A stretch of DNA of 64,000 nucleotides. Origin: an uncultured Bacteroidota bacterium (lineage in GTDB: Bacteria; Bacteroidota; Bacteroidia; Bacteroidales; P3). The stretch lies in contig CACYJU010000002.1 in the NCBI GenBank assembly GCA_902774845.1, positions 62,001 to 126,000 on the forward strand, in the 5' to 3' direction. Shown here in pieces: positions 8,525 to 18,180 of this stretch. The notes below the pieces were generated by a model, which was not told where the DNA came from, searched no databases, and saw only the letters and a list, made by a program, of their open reading frames with translations. How positions within the stretch are numbered: position 1 is the stretch's first letter; the number at the start of each line of letters is the position of its first letter. Made by a program: the position numbers and the translations under genes.

Positions 8525-8971
8525 ATGTTACAAAAAGGCACAAAAGCTCCTTATTTTGAGGGTGTTGATGAAAACGATAACCCTGTCAAGCTAACCGATT
8601 TCGCTGGCAAGAAGCTAGTCCTCTACTTCTATCCCAAGGACAGTACTCCTGGATGCACAGCCGAGGCCTGCGACCTGCGAGACAACTATGAACGCTTCCT
8701 CTCCTTGGGCTATAACGTCCTAGGTGTCAGCCGCGATTCTGCCGCCTCGCATCGGCGTTTCATCGAAAAATACTCACTCCCATTCCACCTCATCGCCGAC
8801 ACCGACCTCTCTATCCTCAAAGCTTACGAAGCTTGGGGTGAGAAGAAGAACTATGGCAAAGTGTCGATGGGTACGCTCCGTACTACCTACGTCATCGACG
8901 AACAGGGCATTATTATTGACGCCATCGGCAAGGTCGACACAAAAAACCACACATCTCAAATAATCAAATAG
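8525..8971 (+). CDS. bcp: Thioredoxin-dependent thiol peroxidase, BCP/PrxQ family
   Basis: This cytosolic peroxiredoxin reduces hydrogen peroxide and organic hydroperoxides with electrons from thioredoxin. The 148-residue length is typical of the family. The active-site segment is YPKDSTPGCTAEACDLRD, where the first cysteine is peroxidatic and the second, five residues later, is the usual resolving cysteine of PrxQ types. VSRDSAASHRRFIEKY and the late TTYVIDEQGII strand also fit. It is followed after three bases by the VanX-like gene, so the two are probably co-transcribed. Confidence 0.95.
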   Translation: MLQKGTKAPYFEGVDENDNPVKLTDFAGKKLVLYFYPKDSTPGCTAEACDLRDNYERFLSLGYNVLGVSRDSAASHRRFIEKYSLPFHLIADTDLSILKAYEAWGEKKNYGKVSMGTLRTTYVIDEQGIIIDAIGKVDTKNHTSQIIK

Positions 8972-8974
8972 GCC

Positions 8975-9754
8975 ATGAAAACAAAAGTCATTTTTACAGT
9001 CCTCCTTTGCTGCCTTTGTGTTTCTTGCAAGCAGAAACCCTCAGTTAACATGGAAGCCACCAGCACAACCCAGCAATCCGACAATCCGACATTAGCCACT
9101 GATGACTTTGTCAATATCAGCGACGTGGTGCCAGATGCCTTATTGGAAATACGCTACTACAGCGCCTATAACTTCGTGGGGGCTCGGGTTGATGGGTATG
9201 AGCAGTCGGCAGCCCTCATGACCCGCCAGTCGGCAGACAGCCTCCGTGCCGTCGCAGACGAGCTACGTGCTAAAGGCTATGCTATAAAGGTCTACGATGC
9301 ATACCGTCCACAGATGGCAGTAGACCACTTCGTCCGCTGGGGCGAGGATATCAACGACACCGTTATGCGTCAAGTCTTCTATCCCAACGTTGATAAGAAA
9401 CGTCTTTTCGAACTAGAGTATATCGCACGTCAAAGCAGTCACACTCGCGGCTCTACCGTCGACCTCACCCTCTTCGACATAGCCTCTGGCAAAGAACTCG
9501 ATATGGGTGGTCCTTTCGATTGGTTCGGTCGCGAGAGCCATCCCGACTGCGGTGGTCGTTATGTCGACAAGGTGCGTATCGAGTACCTCCCCAACGACAC
9601 TATCTCTCGCGAACAGTTCAACAACCGCATGCTGCTTCGTGAGGCTATGATGAACCACGGTTTCAAGCCCTATGAGTGCGAATGGTGGCATTTCACCTTG
9701 AAGGATGAGCCCTATCCCGACACCTATTTCAATTTCCCCGTCCGAAAACTGTAG
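8975..9754 (+). CDS. D-alanyl-D-alanine dipeptidase (VanX/DdpX, M15D), lipoprotein
   Basis: The enzyme hydrolyses D-Ala-D-Ala; chromosomal members of M15D are thought to recycle peptidoglycan dipeptide rather than give glycopeptide resistance. The 259-residue protein starts with a lipoprotein-like signal (VIFTVLLCCLCVSC). It then shows YSAYNFVG, VYDAYRPQMAVDHF, the zinc-ligand block SSHTRGSTVDLTLFD, GGPFDWFG and ECEWWHFTL, with the catalytic Glu and third ligand His. All expected metal and catalytic residues appear present. Its 3' end overlaps the convergent dus gene by 26 bases. No vanH or vanA homologue accompanies it, so a resistance role is unlikely. Confidence 0.93.
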   Translation: MKTKVIFTVLLCCLCVSCKQKPSVNMEATSTTQQSDNPTLATDDFVNISDVVPDALLEIRYYSAYNFVGARVDGYEQSAALMTRQSADSLRAVADELRAKGYAIKVYDAYRPQMAVDHFVRWGEDINDTVMRQVFYPNVDKKRLFELEYIARQSSHTRGSTVDLTLFDIASGKELDMGGPFDWFGRESHPDCGGRYVDKVRIEYLPNDTISREQFNNRMLLREAMMNHGFKPYECEWWHFTLKDEPYPDTYFNFPVRKL

Positions 9755-10655
9755 CCACCGCCTCATCATATCTGCGCAAGGTCATCGACTTCATGATGGC
9801 CTTGTGTTGTTTATGCCCTATCGCTACATATTCCCAGAAGGCATGAAGTCTGGCTATAACCTGGCTTTTGCCACATAGATGCTCTGTCGCATGCTGGTAT
9901 ATTTTGCTGTGCATCTCTCTCAACACCACTTGTGGTTCTTTCTTACTCAGCATCCAAGGCTGCGCCAGCAGTCCGCGCCCAATCATCACACCTTTTATCT
10001 TCGGCGACTTTACATTTAATGCATCTACTCTCAATTCTCCATTCTCAACTTTCAATTCCGATAGGTCTCCATTATACACCATCGGCCAGCTGCTTACCTC
10101 CACGAATCGTCCAAATGCGACCTTATCCGCAGTCCCCTTATATTGTTGGATGCCAAGTCTCGGATGCAAGGTTATATGCACCAGCGGCATATCGTTGATT
10201 ATAGACATTGCCGTAAGTCCTTCGTTCGCGGTCTCTTGTCCAAGTCTCATTTTGACCGAGAAGATGACCTCCTTTCGGCTTTGCATCTCTCGCGCTATCT
10301 CCTCTATTCTGTCTGGGTGTTGCAGAAGTCCGCAGCCCCTTCCACTTTTGGTTTGCATGGGGAACGGACAGCCCATGTTCAGATCTATACGCTTCCATCC
10401 CAGCGCCTGCACAGCGTCACACAATCGAGCAAACTCCTCTCCGTCTTTGGCTATCACTTGCGGTACAGTAGGAACGCCCACACACGCCTCTGGCGCGATG
10501 TCACGCATATCACGTTTACGAGGTTTCCCTTTCTCCATCCGTACGAACGGGGTGTAGTATTCTGTCGCCCCACCAGCACACTCCCAGTGGGCTCTCCGAT
10601 AGATGGCATCGGTATAACCCTGCAGAGGCGCGAAGGCTATATACATACCGTTCAT
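9729..10655 (-). CDS. dus: tRNA-dihydrouridine synthase
   Basis: This FMN enzyme reduces uridines of the tRNA D-loop to dihydrouridine. The 308-residue protein starts MNGMYIAFAPLQGYTDAIYR and has the TIM-barrel motifs IDLNMGCPFPMQTKSGRGCG, with the catalytic Cys of the GCG loop, FSVKMRLG, HITLHPR and VMIGRGLLAQPW. The ATG overlaps the TGA of the upstream rhodanese fusion gene (ATGA), suggesting translational coupling. Between MVYNGDL and VMIGRG, where family members have a barrel helix, the sequence is encoded by a 7-bp tandem array, so that helix is replaced by array-derived residues (see findings). Confidence 0.92.
   Translation of the reverse strand: MNGMYIAFAPLQGYTDAIYRRAHWECAGGATEYYTPFVRMEKGKPRKRDMRDIAPEACVGVPTVPQVIAKDGEEFARLCDAVQALGWKRIDLNMGCPFPMQTKSGRGCGLLQHPDRIEEIAREMQSRKEVIFSVKMRLGQETANEGLTAMSIINDMPLVHITLHPRLGIQQYKGTADKVAFGRFVEVSSWPMVYNGDLSELKVENGELRVDALNVKSPKIKGVMIGRGLLAQPWMLSKKEPQVVLREMHSKIYQHATEHLCGKSQVIARLHAFWEYVAIGHKQHKAIMKSMTLRRYDEAVATVFGRGN
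10026..10060. repeat. 7-bp-period tandem array inside dus
   Basis: Units ACTCTCA, ATTCTCC, ATTCTCA, ACTTTCA and ATTCCGA are read on the plus strand at an exact 7-bp period. The array lies inside the dus coding sequence, between the NGD and MIGRG motifs. Confidence 0.75.
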
Positions 10656-11704
10656 TCGTAGTGTCGTATGCGCACATCGATATCAGGCAGCTGTTCCGCG
10701 ATGCCCGTTACGTCGGTCTCGCCGTAGTGGTAGGGGAAGAGCGCCTTAGGCTTCACCATCTTGGCGGCTCGGACAAGCTGCTCAGGAGTCATGGTATAAG
10801 GCTGATTGCAGGGGAGGAAGGCAATATCGATATTCTTGACTTTTGACATCTCAGGGATGTCCTCGGTGTCTCCAGCTATATAGATACGCAGCCCGTCGAG
10901 GCAGAGTATATATCCGTTGTCACGTTTCTTGGGATGGAACTGTTGATGACCTTTGGTAGTATTGTAGGCAGGCACAGCCTCAATGCTTATATATGTGCCA
11001 ACAGACATCTTATCTCCGTTGTCCATCCTTTTTCCATCCATTTTCTCAGCACAGGCTCGGTTCATGACCAACAGCGTCTTTTCGGTAGAGAGCATGTTTA
11101 TTGTGGCCGTGTCGAAGTGGTCGAAATGGTCGTGTGTAACCAAGATGATGTCGGCCTTGGGGAAGGCAGAGTAGTCCACCGTGCGGCCGTTCAGGTTGGC
11201 ACAAGGGTCAACCTCTATCTCCCGTCCGTCATATTCGATACGGATGCAGGCGTGCATCAGCGCGTGTATCTTTACCAGCTTACCGTTACGTGTGGAGAAG
11301 ATGTCGGTCTCAACGGTCGTCGTCTTGCAACCAGCTTTCTGCCAAGCGAGGATGCCGCCGCCCAGGTTATATACAGAGCATCCGTTCGTTGAAAGCTGTC
11401 CGGCGGCAGTAAGGCTTCGTTTCCCACTACGGCAGTATACAGCCACCGTGCCTTTGATATCTTTTATACGTTCTGCGAAGTCCGGCGCTTTAACATCTAT
11501 GTTTTCCGATCCTTCCAAGTGTCCTTCGGCATACTCTTTCGGTGTTCGTACGTCGATAAGACGCACATCTTTTCTGGTAATCAACTCAGCGAACTGTTCC
11601 ACCCCTACGGTCTCTATTCTACCTTTCGCAACATCGCTGCTCTGAGCACCACCACATCCTGCAGCCACTGCCGCAATCATAGTAATCATAATTATTCGTT
11701 TCAT
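10652..11704 (-). CDS. Rhodanese domain fused to an UPF0173-type metal-dependent hydrolase, lipoprotein
   Basis: The 350-residue protein joins two domains behind a lipobox-type signal (MITMIAAVAAGC). About residues 30-125 form a rhodanese sulfurtransferase domain with RLIDVRTPKEYAEGHLEGS and the active-site loop VYCRSGKRS. About residues 135-350 form a metallo-beta-lactamase fold of the UPF0173 group: GREIEVDPCANLNG, THDHFDHFD, IYIAGDTEDIPEM and LFPYHYGETD supply the expected His and Asp metal ligands. The envelope location is inferred from the signal. Rhodanese plus MBL pairings are known in sulfide or persulfide metabolism, but this hydrolase type is not the persulfide dioxygenase family, so the substrate is open. 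Confidence 0.87.
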   Translation of the reverse strand: MKRIIMITMIAAVAAGCGGAQSSDVAKGRIETVGVEQFAELITRKDVRLIDVRTPKEYAEGHLEGSENIDVKAPDFAERIKDIKGTVAVYCRSGKRSLTAAGQLSTNGCSVYNLGGGILAWQKAGCKTTTVETDIFSTRNGKLVKIHALMHACIRIEYDGREIEVDPCANLNGRTVDYSAFPKADIILVTHDHFDHFDTATINMLSTEKTLLVMNRACAEKMDGKRMDNGDKMSVGTYISIEAVPAYNTTKGHQQFHPKKRDNGYILCLDGLRIYIAGDTEDIPEMSKVKNIDIAFLPCNQPYTMTPEQLVRAAKMVKPKALFPYHYGETDVTGIAEQLPDIDVRIRHYE

Positions 11705-11816
11705 ATTGTAACTCTTTGCGTAAATAACGCAAAACCACTGCGGATGTTGTATTTAAGGATGGTATGTACCAATTACAACAGGGATTGACCGTATGCCGAA
11801 AAAAATATGACAAAAT

Positions 11817-11850
11817 GCGGAGTTGGGTCGGAGTTAGTGCGGAGTTACCA
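11817..11850. repeat. 11-bp-period array upstream of the rhodanese fusion gene
   Basis: The core CGGAGTT occurs at 11818, 11829 and 11840, an exact 11-bp period, in the gap between the divergent rhodanese gene and the rpsU terminator. Confidence 0.65.
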
Positions 11851-11911
11851 CGCCCCTAAAGTATAGTTGGGGTATGGTTGAAAAGAATTAGGTGGGTGGG
11901 TTACTGCAAAG

Positions 11912-11939
11912 AAAAGGCGGCCCTGATGGGGTCGCCTTC
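11912..11939 (-). terminator. Intrinsic terminator of rpsU
   Basis: On the minus strand AAGGCGaCCC pairs with GGGcCGCCTT around a short loop, and a T-rich tail (TTCTTT) follows. It lies 30 bases after the rpsU stop. Confidence 0.8.
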
Positions 11940-11969
11940 TTCTTTGATTCGTATTGTCTCTATGCTCTC

Positions 11970-12167
11970 TTATTTGTCGAGCTCTTGCTGACGAAGCTGC
12001 TGAACATAGATGGCATGGAGCTTGCGCTCACGTGCTACCACAGAAGGTTTGGTGAACTGCTGACGACGACGAAGCTCTTTCACGGCTCCGGTCTTGTCAA
12101 ATTTTCTTTTGAGTTTCTTCAACGCTCTTTCGATGTTGTCACCTTCTTTAATTGGAACTACGATCAT
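11970..12167 (-). CDS. rpsU: 30S ribosomal protein bS21
   Basis: The 65-residue basic protein starts MIVVPIKEGDNIERALKKLK and contains KELRRRQQFTKPS, the standard bS21 pattern. It binds the 30S head/platform near the 16S rRNA 3' end. Length is normal. It follows rpmB on the same strand after 57 bases and is closed by a strong hairpin, so the two may be a small ribosomal-protein operon. Confidence 0.97.
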   Translation of the reverse strand: MIVVPIKEGDNIERALKKLKRKFDKTGAVKELRRRQQFTKPSVVARERKLHAIYVQQLRQQELDK

Positions 12168-12224
12168 TGTAAATACCTCTTTCTTGTTAAGGGATTAATA
12201 AAAAATGTTTAACTGTCTTCTAAC

Positions 12225-12464
12225 TTAGAATTTGAAATGACCCTGTGCGGCTGCGTCTGAAAGGGCTGCGAGAACGCCTTTCTTGTTGATGATACGCATA
12301 CCCTTGGCGGAGACCTTCAAGGTGATCCACATGTCCTCTTCGGGGATGTAGAACTTCTTGGTCTGCAGGTTGGGTGCAAAGGTGCGCTTGGTGTGGATGC
12401 GCGAGTGCGAAACATTGTTTCCTACAACAACTTTCTTTCCAGTGATTTCACAAATCTTTGACAT
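12225..12464 (-). CDS. rpmB: 50S ribosomal protein bL28
   Basis: The 79-residue protein starts MSKICEITGKKVVVGNNVSH and contains RTFAPNLQTKKF and the basic KVSAKGMRIINKKG, all standard for bL28. In many Bacteroidetes rpmB is followed by rpmG and a DUF4295 gene; here neither is visible and rpsU follows instead. It is divergent from ssb. Confidence 0.97.
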   Translation of the reverse strand: MSKICEITGKKVVVGNNVSHSRIHTKRTFAPNLQTKKFYIPEEDMWITLKVSAKGMRIINKKGVLAALSDAAAQGHFKF

Positions 12465-12766
12465 GATGTATAATTTTTTTTGTTTATATACGTTTTATTG
12501 TATCTGTGACGTCTTTCCTTTTCGGAAAACGGATTGCAAAAGTCGGATTTTTTTTCAACACAGCAAAACATTTTAGGCCATCCGAAAGAGATTTAACACT
12601 TTTTTAACATTTTGATAATCGTACATCATACTGAATCAATATTTTATATATAAGCCCAAAAGTGATTTTAACATTAATTTTTCAGACACTTACGGGTGCA
12701 AAAATTGATAAAACGAGATAGGGGAGGGGGATTTTTCAACAATTTGGAGACTAAATTTTATACATT
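12465..12766. other. Divergent intergenic region between rpmB and ssb
   Basis: The stretch is AT-rich and holds no convincing reading frame. It must contain both divergent promoters. On the minus strand GACTTTTG near 12531-12541 is a weak match to the -7 box for rpmB with TTTTG about 20 bases further upstream. I could not pick a clear ssb promoter. Confidence 0.5.
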
Positions 12767-13222
12767 ATGATAGGAGTTAACAAAGTAATTTTAATTGGGA
12801 ATTTGGGGAAGAACCCAGATGTGGTTACGTTCCCTTGTGAAATGAAGGCCGATGGTACTTCGACTGTAAAGAAAGCCACTTTTCCGCTGGCTACGACTGA
12901 ACTGCACAGAAACCGCGACGGTGAGAAGGTGGAGGTGACGGAGTGGCACAACGTGGTATGCTGGAGAGCGCTTGCCGACATAGCGGAGAAGATTCTGCAC
13001 AAAGGGATGCAGCTTTATGTCGAGGGTCATCTTCAAACCCGCTCGTGGGAAGACAAGGAGCACAACAAACGTTACATCACCGAGGTGGTGGCTGACAACT
13101 TCGTGGTGATAGGCAACCGTCAGCGTAACGAGGAAAACCAGCAGCAAACTGCTGCCAACAACGACCCACTGGCGTCGATACTGAATGAGAATACTGAGCC
13201 GATGAGCGACTTCCCGTTCTAA
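12767..13222 (+). CDS. ssb: Single-stranded DNA-binding protein
   Basis: The protein coats single-stranded DNA in replication, repair and recombination. The 151-residue sequence starts with an OB fold (GVNKVILIGNLGKNPDV), contains EWHNVVCWRALADIAEKIL and YVEGHLQTRSWEDKE, and has a flexible polar tail ending MSDFPF, the acidic tip that docks partner proteins. The tip is slightly less acidic than the DDDIPF form. A perfect hairpin with a T-run ends the transcript. Confidence 0.96.
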   Translation: MIGVNKVILIGNLGKNPDVVTFPCEMKADGTSTVKKATFPLATTELHRNRDGEKVEVTEWHNVVCWRALADIAEKILHKGMQLYVEGHLQTRSWEDKEHNKRYITEVVADNFVVIGNRQRNEENQQQTAANNDPLASILNENTEPMSDFPF

Positions 13223-13247
13223 TTCGAAGAGCATTCTTAGAATATTG

Positions 13248-13281
13248 TAGGTGTGCAACAAGAGTTGCACACCTATTTTTT
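13248..13281 (+). terminator. Intrinsic terminator of ssb
   Basis: TAGGTGTGCAAC and GTTGCACACCTA form a perfect 12-bp stem with a 4-base loop followed by TTTTTT, 25 bases after the ssb stop. Confidence 0.93.
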
Positions 13282-13526
13282 TATCTTAACCGACAACACT
13301 TTTCGCCATCAAGTGAAGATGGAGGCGGATATAATTTGACAAGGATAAGAATCCACTCGTAGATATGCATAATAAAAAACCGCCAATCAATTTAAGCCTA
13401 TTCCAAAAAGAAGGCGAGGAGTAGTATGCGGAGAGGGTAGCATAAAAGTGTTCTGGAGTAGTAAAAAAACAAAGCCGCTGGCATTCCGCCAGCGGCTTTG
13501 TTGGGTTCTATATCTTTCTAGGATGA
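13282..13526. other. Region between the ssb and OmpA terminators
   Basis: Apart from the two convergent terminators I see no gene or recognisable element here. Confidence 0.5.
13463..13500 (-). terminator. Intrinsic terminator of the OmpA-family gene
   Basis: CAAAGCCGCTGGC and GCCAGCGGCTTTG form a perfect 13-bp stem (13470-13500) with a 5-base loop; on the minus strand it runs into a TTTTTTT tract. It follows the OmpA-family stop by about 26 bases. Confidence 0.93.
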
Positions 13527-14732
13527 TTAGTCAATCATGCGGTAGAAGGAGACGCGACGGTTGATAGCGTTCTGGCCATCACCGAAAGCAACGGTCTTAC
13601 CTTTCCAGTCGCAAGTGAGACGATCGCCGTCGACACCGTATTTCTTAACGAGGATGTTCTTCACATTCTCAGCACGTTTCTGAGAGAGTTTCTGGTTGTA
13701 CTCGTCGGAACCGGTAGCGTCGCAGAAGCCAACGATGTTGAGTTTGAGGTCGCTGTCGGCTTTCATCACGTTGGCGATAGCTTTGAGCTTGACCTGCTCT
13801 TCGTCGGTAACAGTGTACTGGTTGACATCGTAGTTGACGGAGAACGGAAGAGCGTAGTAAGTGAGCTGGTCGTTCTTCATCTGGTCGATGCGTTTCTGCA
13901 GTTCGCTGTTAGCAGCGTCGTTCTGGTTCTTCTTGGCCATAGCGAGTTCGTTCTCGAGGTCGTTCACACGGTTCTCGAGTTTGCGCTCGTTCTGCTTGCT
14001 GGTAGCGAGCTCGGAAGCGAGGTCGTTGATCTGGTCGTTGAGGGCGTCGCAGTTGTCGTTGCGGAGGGCGCCTTTCTGAGCGAGCAGTTCCTGATCGGCT
14101 TTGGTGAGGCCGAAGTTGTACATGTAACCGAGAACGATGTTGGTGTTGCACTGCTGGATGGGACCACCTTTAACCCAGTTGGTGGGGAAAGGAACGTCGT
14201 TCATGCCCAGGATACCCTCGATGAAGAGAGTTGAGTGCTCGCTGAGGAAGAAGTCGAGGCCAAGACCGGTACGGAAATAGAGGGTACCGAGGCCGAGACC
14301 GTTGTCACGTCTTCCGTTGATAGCGCCACCGAAGCCGCCCAACCAGTGGAGGTCGACTTTGCGCTCGGGATTGTAGCTGAAAGCGTTGATAATTGACCAG
14401 AGAACGTCGACGCTAGCCGTACCGTAACGGTTATCGGTAGCACCAGTGCTATCGCTCTGGTTCATACGGGGCATACCAAGAGAGAGGCGGATGCTCCAGA
14501 GGGGGTGGATCTTCTTCTGGAAGAAGACGTGACCGCCGAAACCGTGATAATAGGTGTCGGGGCAGTTGCTACGGATCTGCATGTTGTAACCGAAGTCGGC
14601 ACCGATTGACCAGTTGCTCCAGAATCCCATACGCGGGTAGTCTTGCACTCTGGGTTTCTCCTGTGCAAAAGCGCTCATCGAGAAGCTCAAGATGGCCAAC
14701 AGCAGTCCAAACTGTAAAACTTTCTTTGTCAT
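13527..14732 (-). CDS. OmpA-family outer membrane protein
   Basis: The 401-residue protein has a signal peptide (FGLLLAILSFSMSAFAQ) and an N-terminal beta-barrel-like region with a periodic aromatic pattern (residues about 30-215). A coiled coil follows (LASELATSKQNERKLENRVN, about 225-280), then a C-terminal OmpA peptidoglycan-binding domain (FCDATGSDEYNQKLSQKRAE, then RVSFY near the end). This layout matches the abundant OmpA-like porins of Bacteroidales. It should anchor the outer membrane to peptidoglycan. Strong promoter and terminator signals and a leader of about 110 nt suggest high expression. Confidence 0.93.
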   Translation of the reverse strand: MTKKVLQFGLLLAILSFSMSAFAQEKPRVQDYPRMGFWSNWSIGADFGYNMQIRSNCPDTYYHGFGGHVFFQKKIHPLWSIRLSLGMPRMNQSDSTGATDNRYGTASVDVLWSIINAFSYNPERKVDLHWLGGFGGAINGRRDNGLGLGTLYFRTGLGLDFFLSEHSTLFIEGILGMNDVPFPTNWVKGGPIQQCNTNIVLGYMYNFGLTKADQELLAQKGALRNDNCDALNDQINDLASELATSKQNERKLENRVNDLENELAMAKKNQNDAANSELQKRIDQMKNDQLTYYALPFSVNYDVNQYTVTDEEQVKLKAIANVMKADSDLKLNIVGFCDATGSDEYNQKLSQKRAENVKNILVKKYGVDGDRLTCDWKGKTVAFGDGQNAINRRVSFYRMID

Positions 14733-15191
14733 TTGATTTGATTTTTAACGCGTAGCGTTTGTGTTTACTTAATTGAGGTTCTAGAACTGGTTAATCGTCG
14801 TGAGGGAGAACCCTAAGCCCAAACTTTGATTTTTTTGATAGTTTCAGTTTGCAAAAGTACTGCTTTTTTTCAATCCACAATGAATTTATATATATTTTTT
14901 TAACATGTCGGTGTTAGTTTATTGATTATTAATAATTTCATTGGTTGAGAATTTTTGTGGCAAGGGGTGGTTCCCGGCAGAAAAAGTGGGGGAGGGGGTG
15001 GGTGATTTCTTAAAATTTCGATGATTTTTTTTTCATTGTTTTTGGGGCAATTTTCGAGTGAAAATTTGGAGGGCGACAACAGGTAGCTTGATGGTAGCTT
15101 AATGGGAGTCAAAACGGATGTGAGTTTTTTTGAAGAGTGATATACGAACAAGGGGTGGGGATGCGTTATTATATTCTAAACATATTGAGAC
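14733..15191. other. Intergenic region between the OmpA-family gene and pgi
   Basis: The region holds the OmpA-family leader and promoter, then G-rich and T-rich low-complexity DNA, and at 15082-15103 two exact 11-bp units, GGTAGCTTGAT and GGTAGCTTAAT. No gene is apparent and I could not place a pgi promoter. Confidence 0.5.
14852..14859 (-). promoter_or_regulatory. Promoter -7 box TACTTTTG of the OmpA-family gene
   Basis: TACTTTTG on the minus strand fits TAnnTTTG and lies about 120 bases upstream of the ATG, leaving a long leader. A TTG-type -33 candidate lies about 20 bases further upstream. Confidence 0.7.
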
Positions 15192-16490
15192 ATGGGCAAG
15201 ATAAAACTTAACATCGAATCGGTAACGAAATTCATAACCGCAGCTGAGATTGACGCCATACGTGGCGAGATAGAGTCGGCTAAAGAGCTGCTGCTGAGCG
15301 GCAAGGGTGCGGGCAACGACTTCCTGGGGTGGGTGAACCTGCCGTCGGAGACGGGTGCTGACTTCATGAAACGTGTGAAGGATGAGGCCGAGCGGCTGGC
15401 CAAGATGTCTCAAACGATAGTGGTCATAGGCATCGGCGGGTCGTATCTGGGCACACGCGCTGTGGTGGAGGCTCTGGCTTCGAGAGAGCCCAAGGGGCCG
15501 TCGGCATCGATAGTGTATGCCGGACATACGATGGATCCCGACTACTATGCTCAGCTTATGAAACGTCTGGACAAGGAGGACTATTCGGTGATAGTGATCT
15601 CTAAATCAGGTACCACCACCGAGCCGGCCATTGCGTTCCGCTTGATACGCCAGCATCTGGAGAAGAAATACGGCAAAGAGATTGCCAACAACAGGATAGC
15701 CGTGATAACCGACGCCCAGAAGGGGGCTCTCCACACGATAGCAGGAGCTGAAGGGTATCCGCAGTTTGTGATTCCCGACAACGTGGGAGGCCGTTTCTCG
15801 GTGCTGACCTCAGTAGGATTGCTGCCTATCGGAGGTGCGGGATATGACATCGATAAACTGGTGAGCGGAGCACAGGCGATGCAGCGCGAATGTGCTGAGA
15901 AGAAGAGCCTCGAAGAGAATCCGGCCCTGATGTATGCAGCCATACGTAACCTCCTTTACCGCAAGGGATATAAGGTTGAGATACTGACTTCGTTCAAGTA
16001 CGGGCTGCGGTATTTCAGCGAGTGGTGGAAGCAGCTCTATGGCGAAAGCGAAGGCAAGGACGGCAAGGGAATACTGCCCTACAGCTTGAGTTTCACCACC
16101 GACCTGCACTCGCTGGGTCAGTATGTGCAGGACGGCGAACGTATGGTGTTCGAGACGATGATAGAGGTGGCACAGTCGAACCAGGAGTTCTCGGTACCCA
16201 ACGACGAGGCGAATATCGACGGGCTGAACTATATAGCCGAGCGTACGCTGACTTACGTCAACAACAATGCATTGAAAGGTACGAGAGAGGCTCACGTGGC
16301 TGGCGGCGTGCCGGTGATAGGTCTGGAAATACCCCAGATCGACGAGGAGGTGCTGGGTCAGATGATATACTTCTTCGAGTTCGCCTGCGCCGTGAGCGGA
16401 TACACGCTTGGGGTGAACCCGTTCAACCAGCCAGGCGTGGAGGCTTATAAGACCAACATGTTCCGACTGCTCGGCAAACCAGGTTTTTAA
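15192..16490 (+). CDS. pgi: Glucose-6-phosphate isomerase
   Basis: The enzyme interconverts glucose 6-phosphate and fructose 6-phosphate in glycolysis and gluconeogenesis. The 432-residue protein has the SIS-fold motifs VIGIGGSYLGTRAVVEAL, VISKSGTTTEPAIAFR, NVGGRFSVLTSVGLLP and the late GVNPFNQPGVEAYK with the catalytic-region Lys. It belongs to the shorter bacterial form of about 430-450 residues. It begins a run of plus-strand housekeeping genes; purM follows after 57 bases. Confidence 0.97.
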   Translation: MGKIKLNIESVTKFITAAEIDAIRGEIESAKELLLSGKGAGNDFLGWVNLPSETGADFMKRVKDEAERLAKMSQTIVVIGIGGSYLGTRAVVEALASREPKGPSASIVYAGHTMDPDYYAQLMKRLDKEDYSVIVISKSGTTTEPAIAFRLIRQHLEKKYGKEIANNRIAVITDAQKGALHTIAGAEGYPQFVIPDNVGGRFSVLTSVGLLPIGGAGYDIDKLVSGAQAMQRECAEKKSLEENPALMYAAIRNLLYRKGYKVEILTSFKYGLRYFSEWWKQLYGESEGKDGKGILPYSLSFTTDLHSLGQYVQDGERMVFETMIEVAQSNQEFSVPNDEANIDGLNYIAERTLTYVNNNALKGTREAHVAGGVPVIGLEIPQIDEEVLGQMIYFFEFACAVSGYTLGVNPFNQPGVEAYKTNMFRLLGKPGF

Positions 16491-16493
16491 TCT

Positions 16494-16535
16494 CAGAACT
16501 CTCGAACTTTTAAACTCTTGATCTCTTAAACTTTT
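16494..16535. repeat. 8-bp-period array between pgi and purM
   Basis: The core AACT recurs at an 8-bp period (with one diverged unit, GATC) through the pgi-purM gap, in phase with units such as GAACTCTC and AAACTCTT. Confidence 0.55.
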
Positions 16536-16547
16536 TTCAACATAACG

Positions 16548-17717
<1,170 letters not shown>

Positions 17718-17739
17718 ACACCTGTAATCCAGCTGCCCG

Positions 17740-18147
17740 ATGGAGATAAAGCCTTACCGCCACGAGGTGAAATACTACGAGTGCGACCGTATGGGGATTA
17801 CGCACCACAGCAACTATATCCGCTTCATGGAGGAGGCTCGAGTCGACTGGATGGACCAGCTGGGGTTCGGCTTCGAGAGGATGGAAGCCGAAGGGGTGGT
17901 GTCACCGGTGGTGAGCGTGGAGTGCCGCTACCGCCAACCCTCCACCTTTAAAGACGTGATAGAGATAGTCGTAAGCGTGGCGGCGACCTCCCCGCTGAAG
18001 GTCATCTTCACCTACATCATGACCGTCGGAGGGAAGGTTATATGCACAGCCACGAGCACCCACTGCTTCCTCGAAAACGGACGCCCCATATCACTTGAAA
18101 AACGCTTCCCAGAATTCTACCAGCGGGTGATGGAGGTGAGCCTGTAA
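17740..18147 (+). CDS. Acyl-CoA thioesterase, YbgC/FadM (4HBT) family
   Basis: The 135-residue hotdog-fold protein starts with YYECDRMGITHHSNYIRFME, which contains the family's catalytic Asp, Gly and His-Asn-Tyr pattern. A second strand region, VVSVECRYRQPSTFKDVIEI, also matches. Members hydrolyse short acyl-CoA or acyl-ACP thioesters in the cytosol; the natural substrate cannot be assigned here. It is 22 bases downstream of purM. Confidence 0.9.
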   Translation: MEIKPYRHEVKYYECDRMGITHHSNYIRFMEEARVDWMDQLGFGFERMEAEGVVSPVVSVECRYRQPSTFKDVIEIVVSVAATSPLKVIFTYIMTVGGKVICTATSTHCFLENGRPISLEKRFPEFYQRVMEVSL

Positions 18148-18180
18148 GAAAACTGCCAAGAATCCTCCAGAAAAACACAA

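Noticed and set aside
8975..9754. Vancomycin-resistance gene vanX
   Set aside because: The protein is a chromosomal M15D dipeptidase lipoprotein without vanH or vanA neighbours; a recycling role is more likely.
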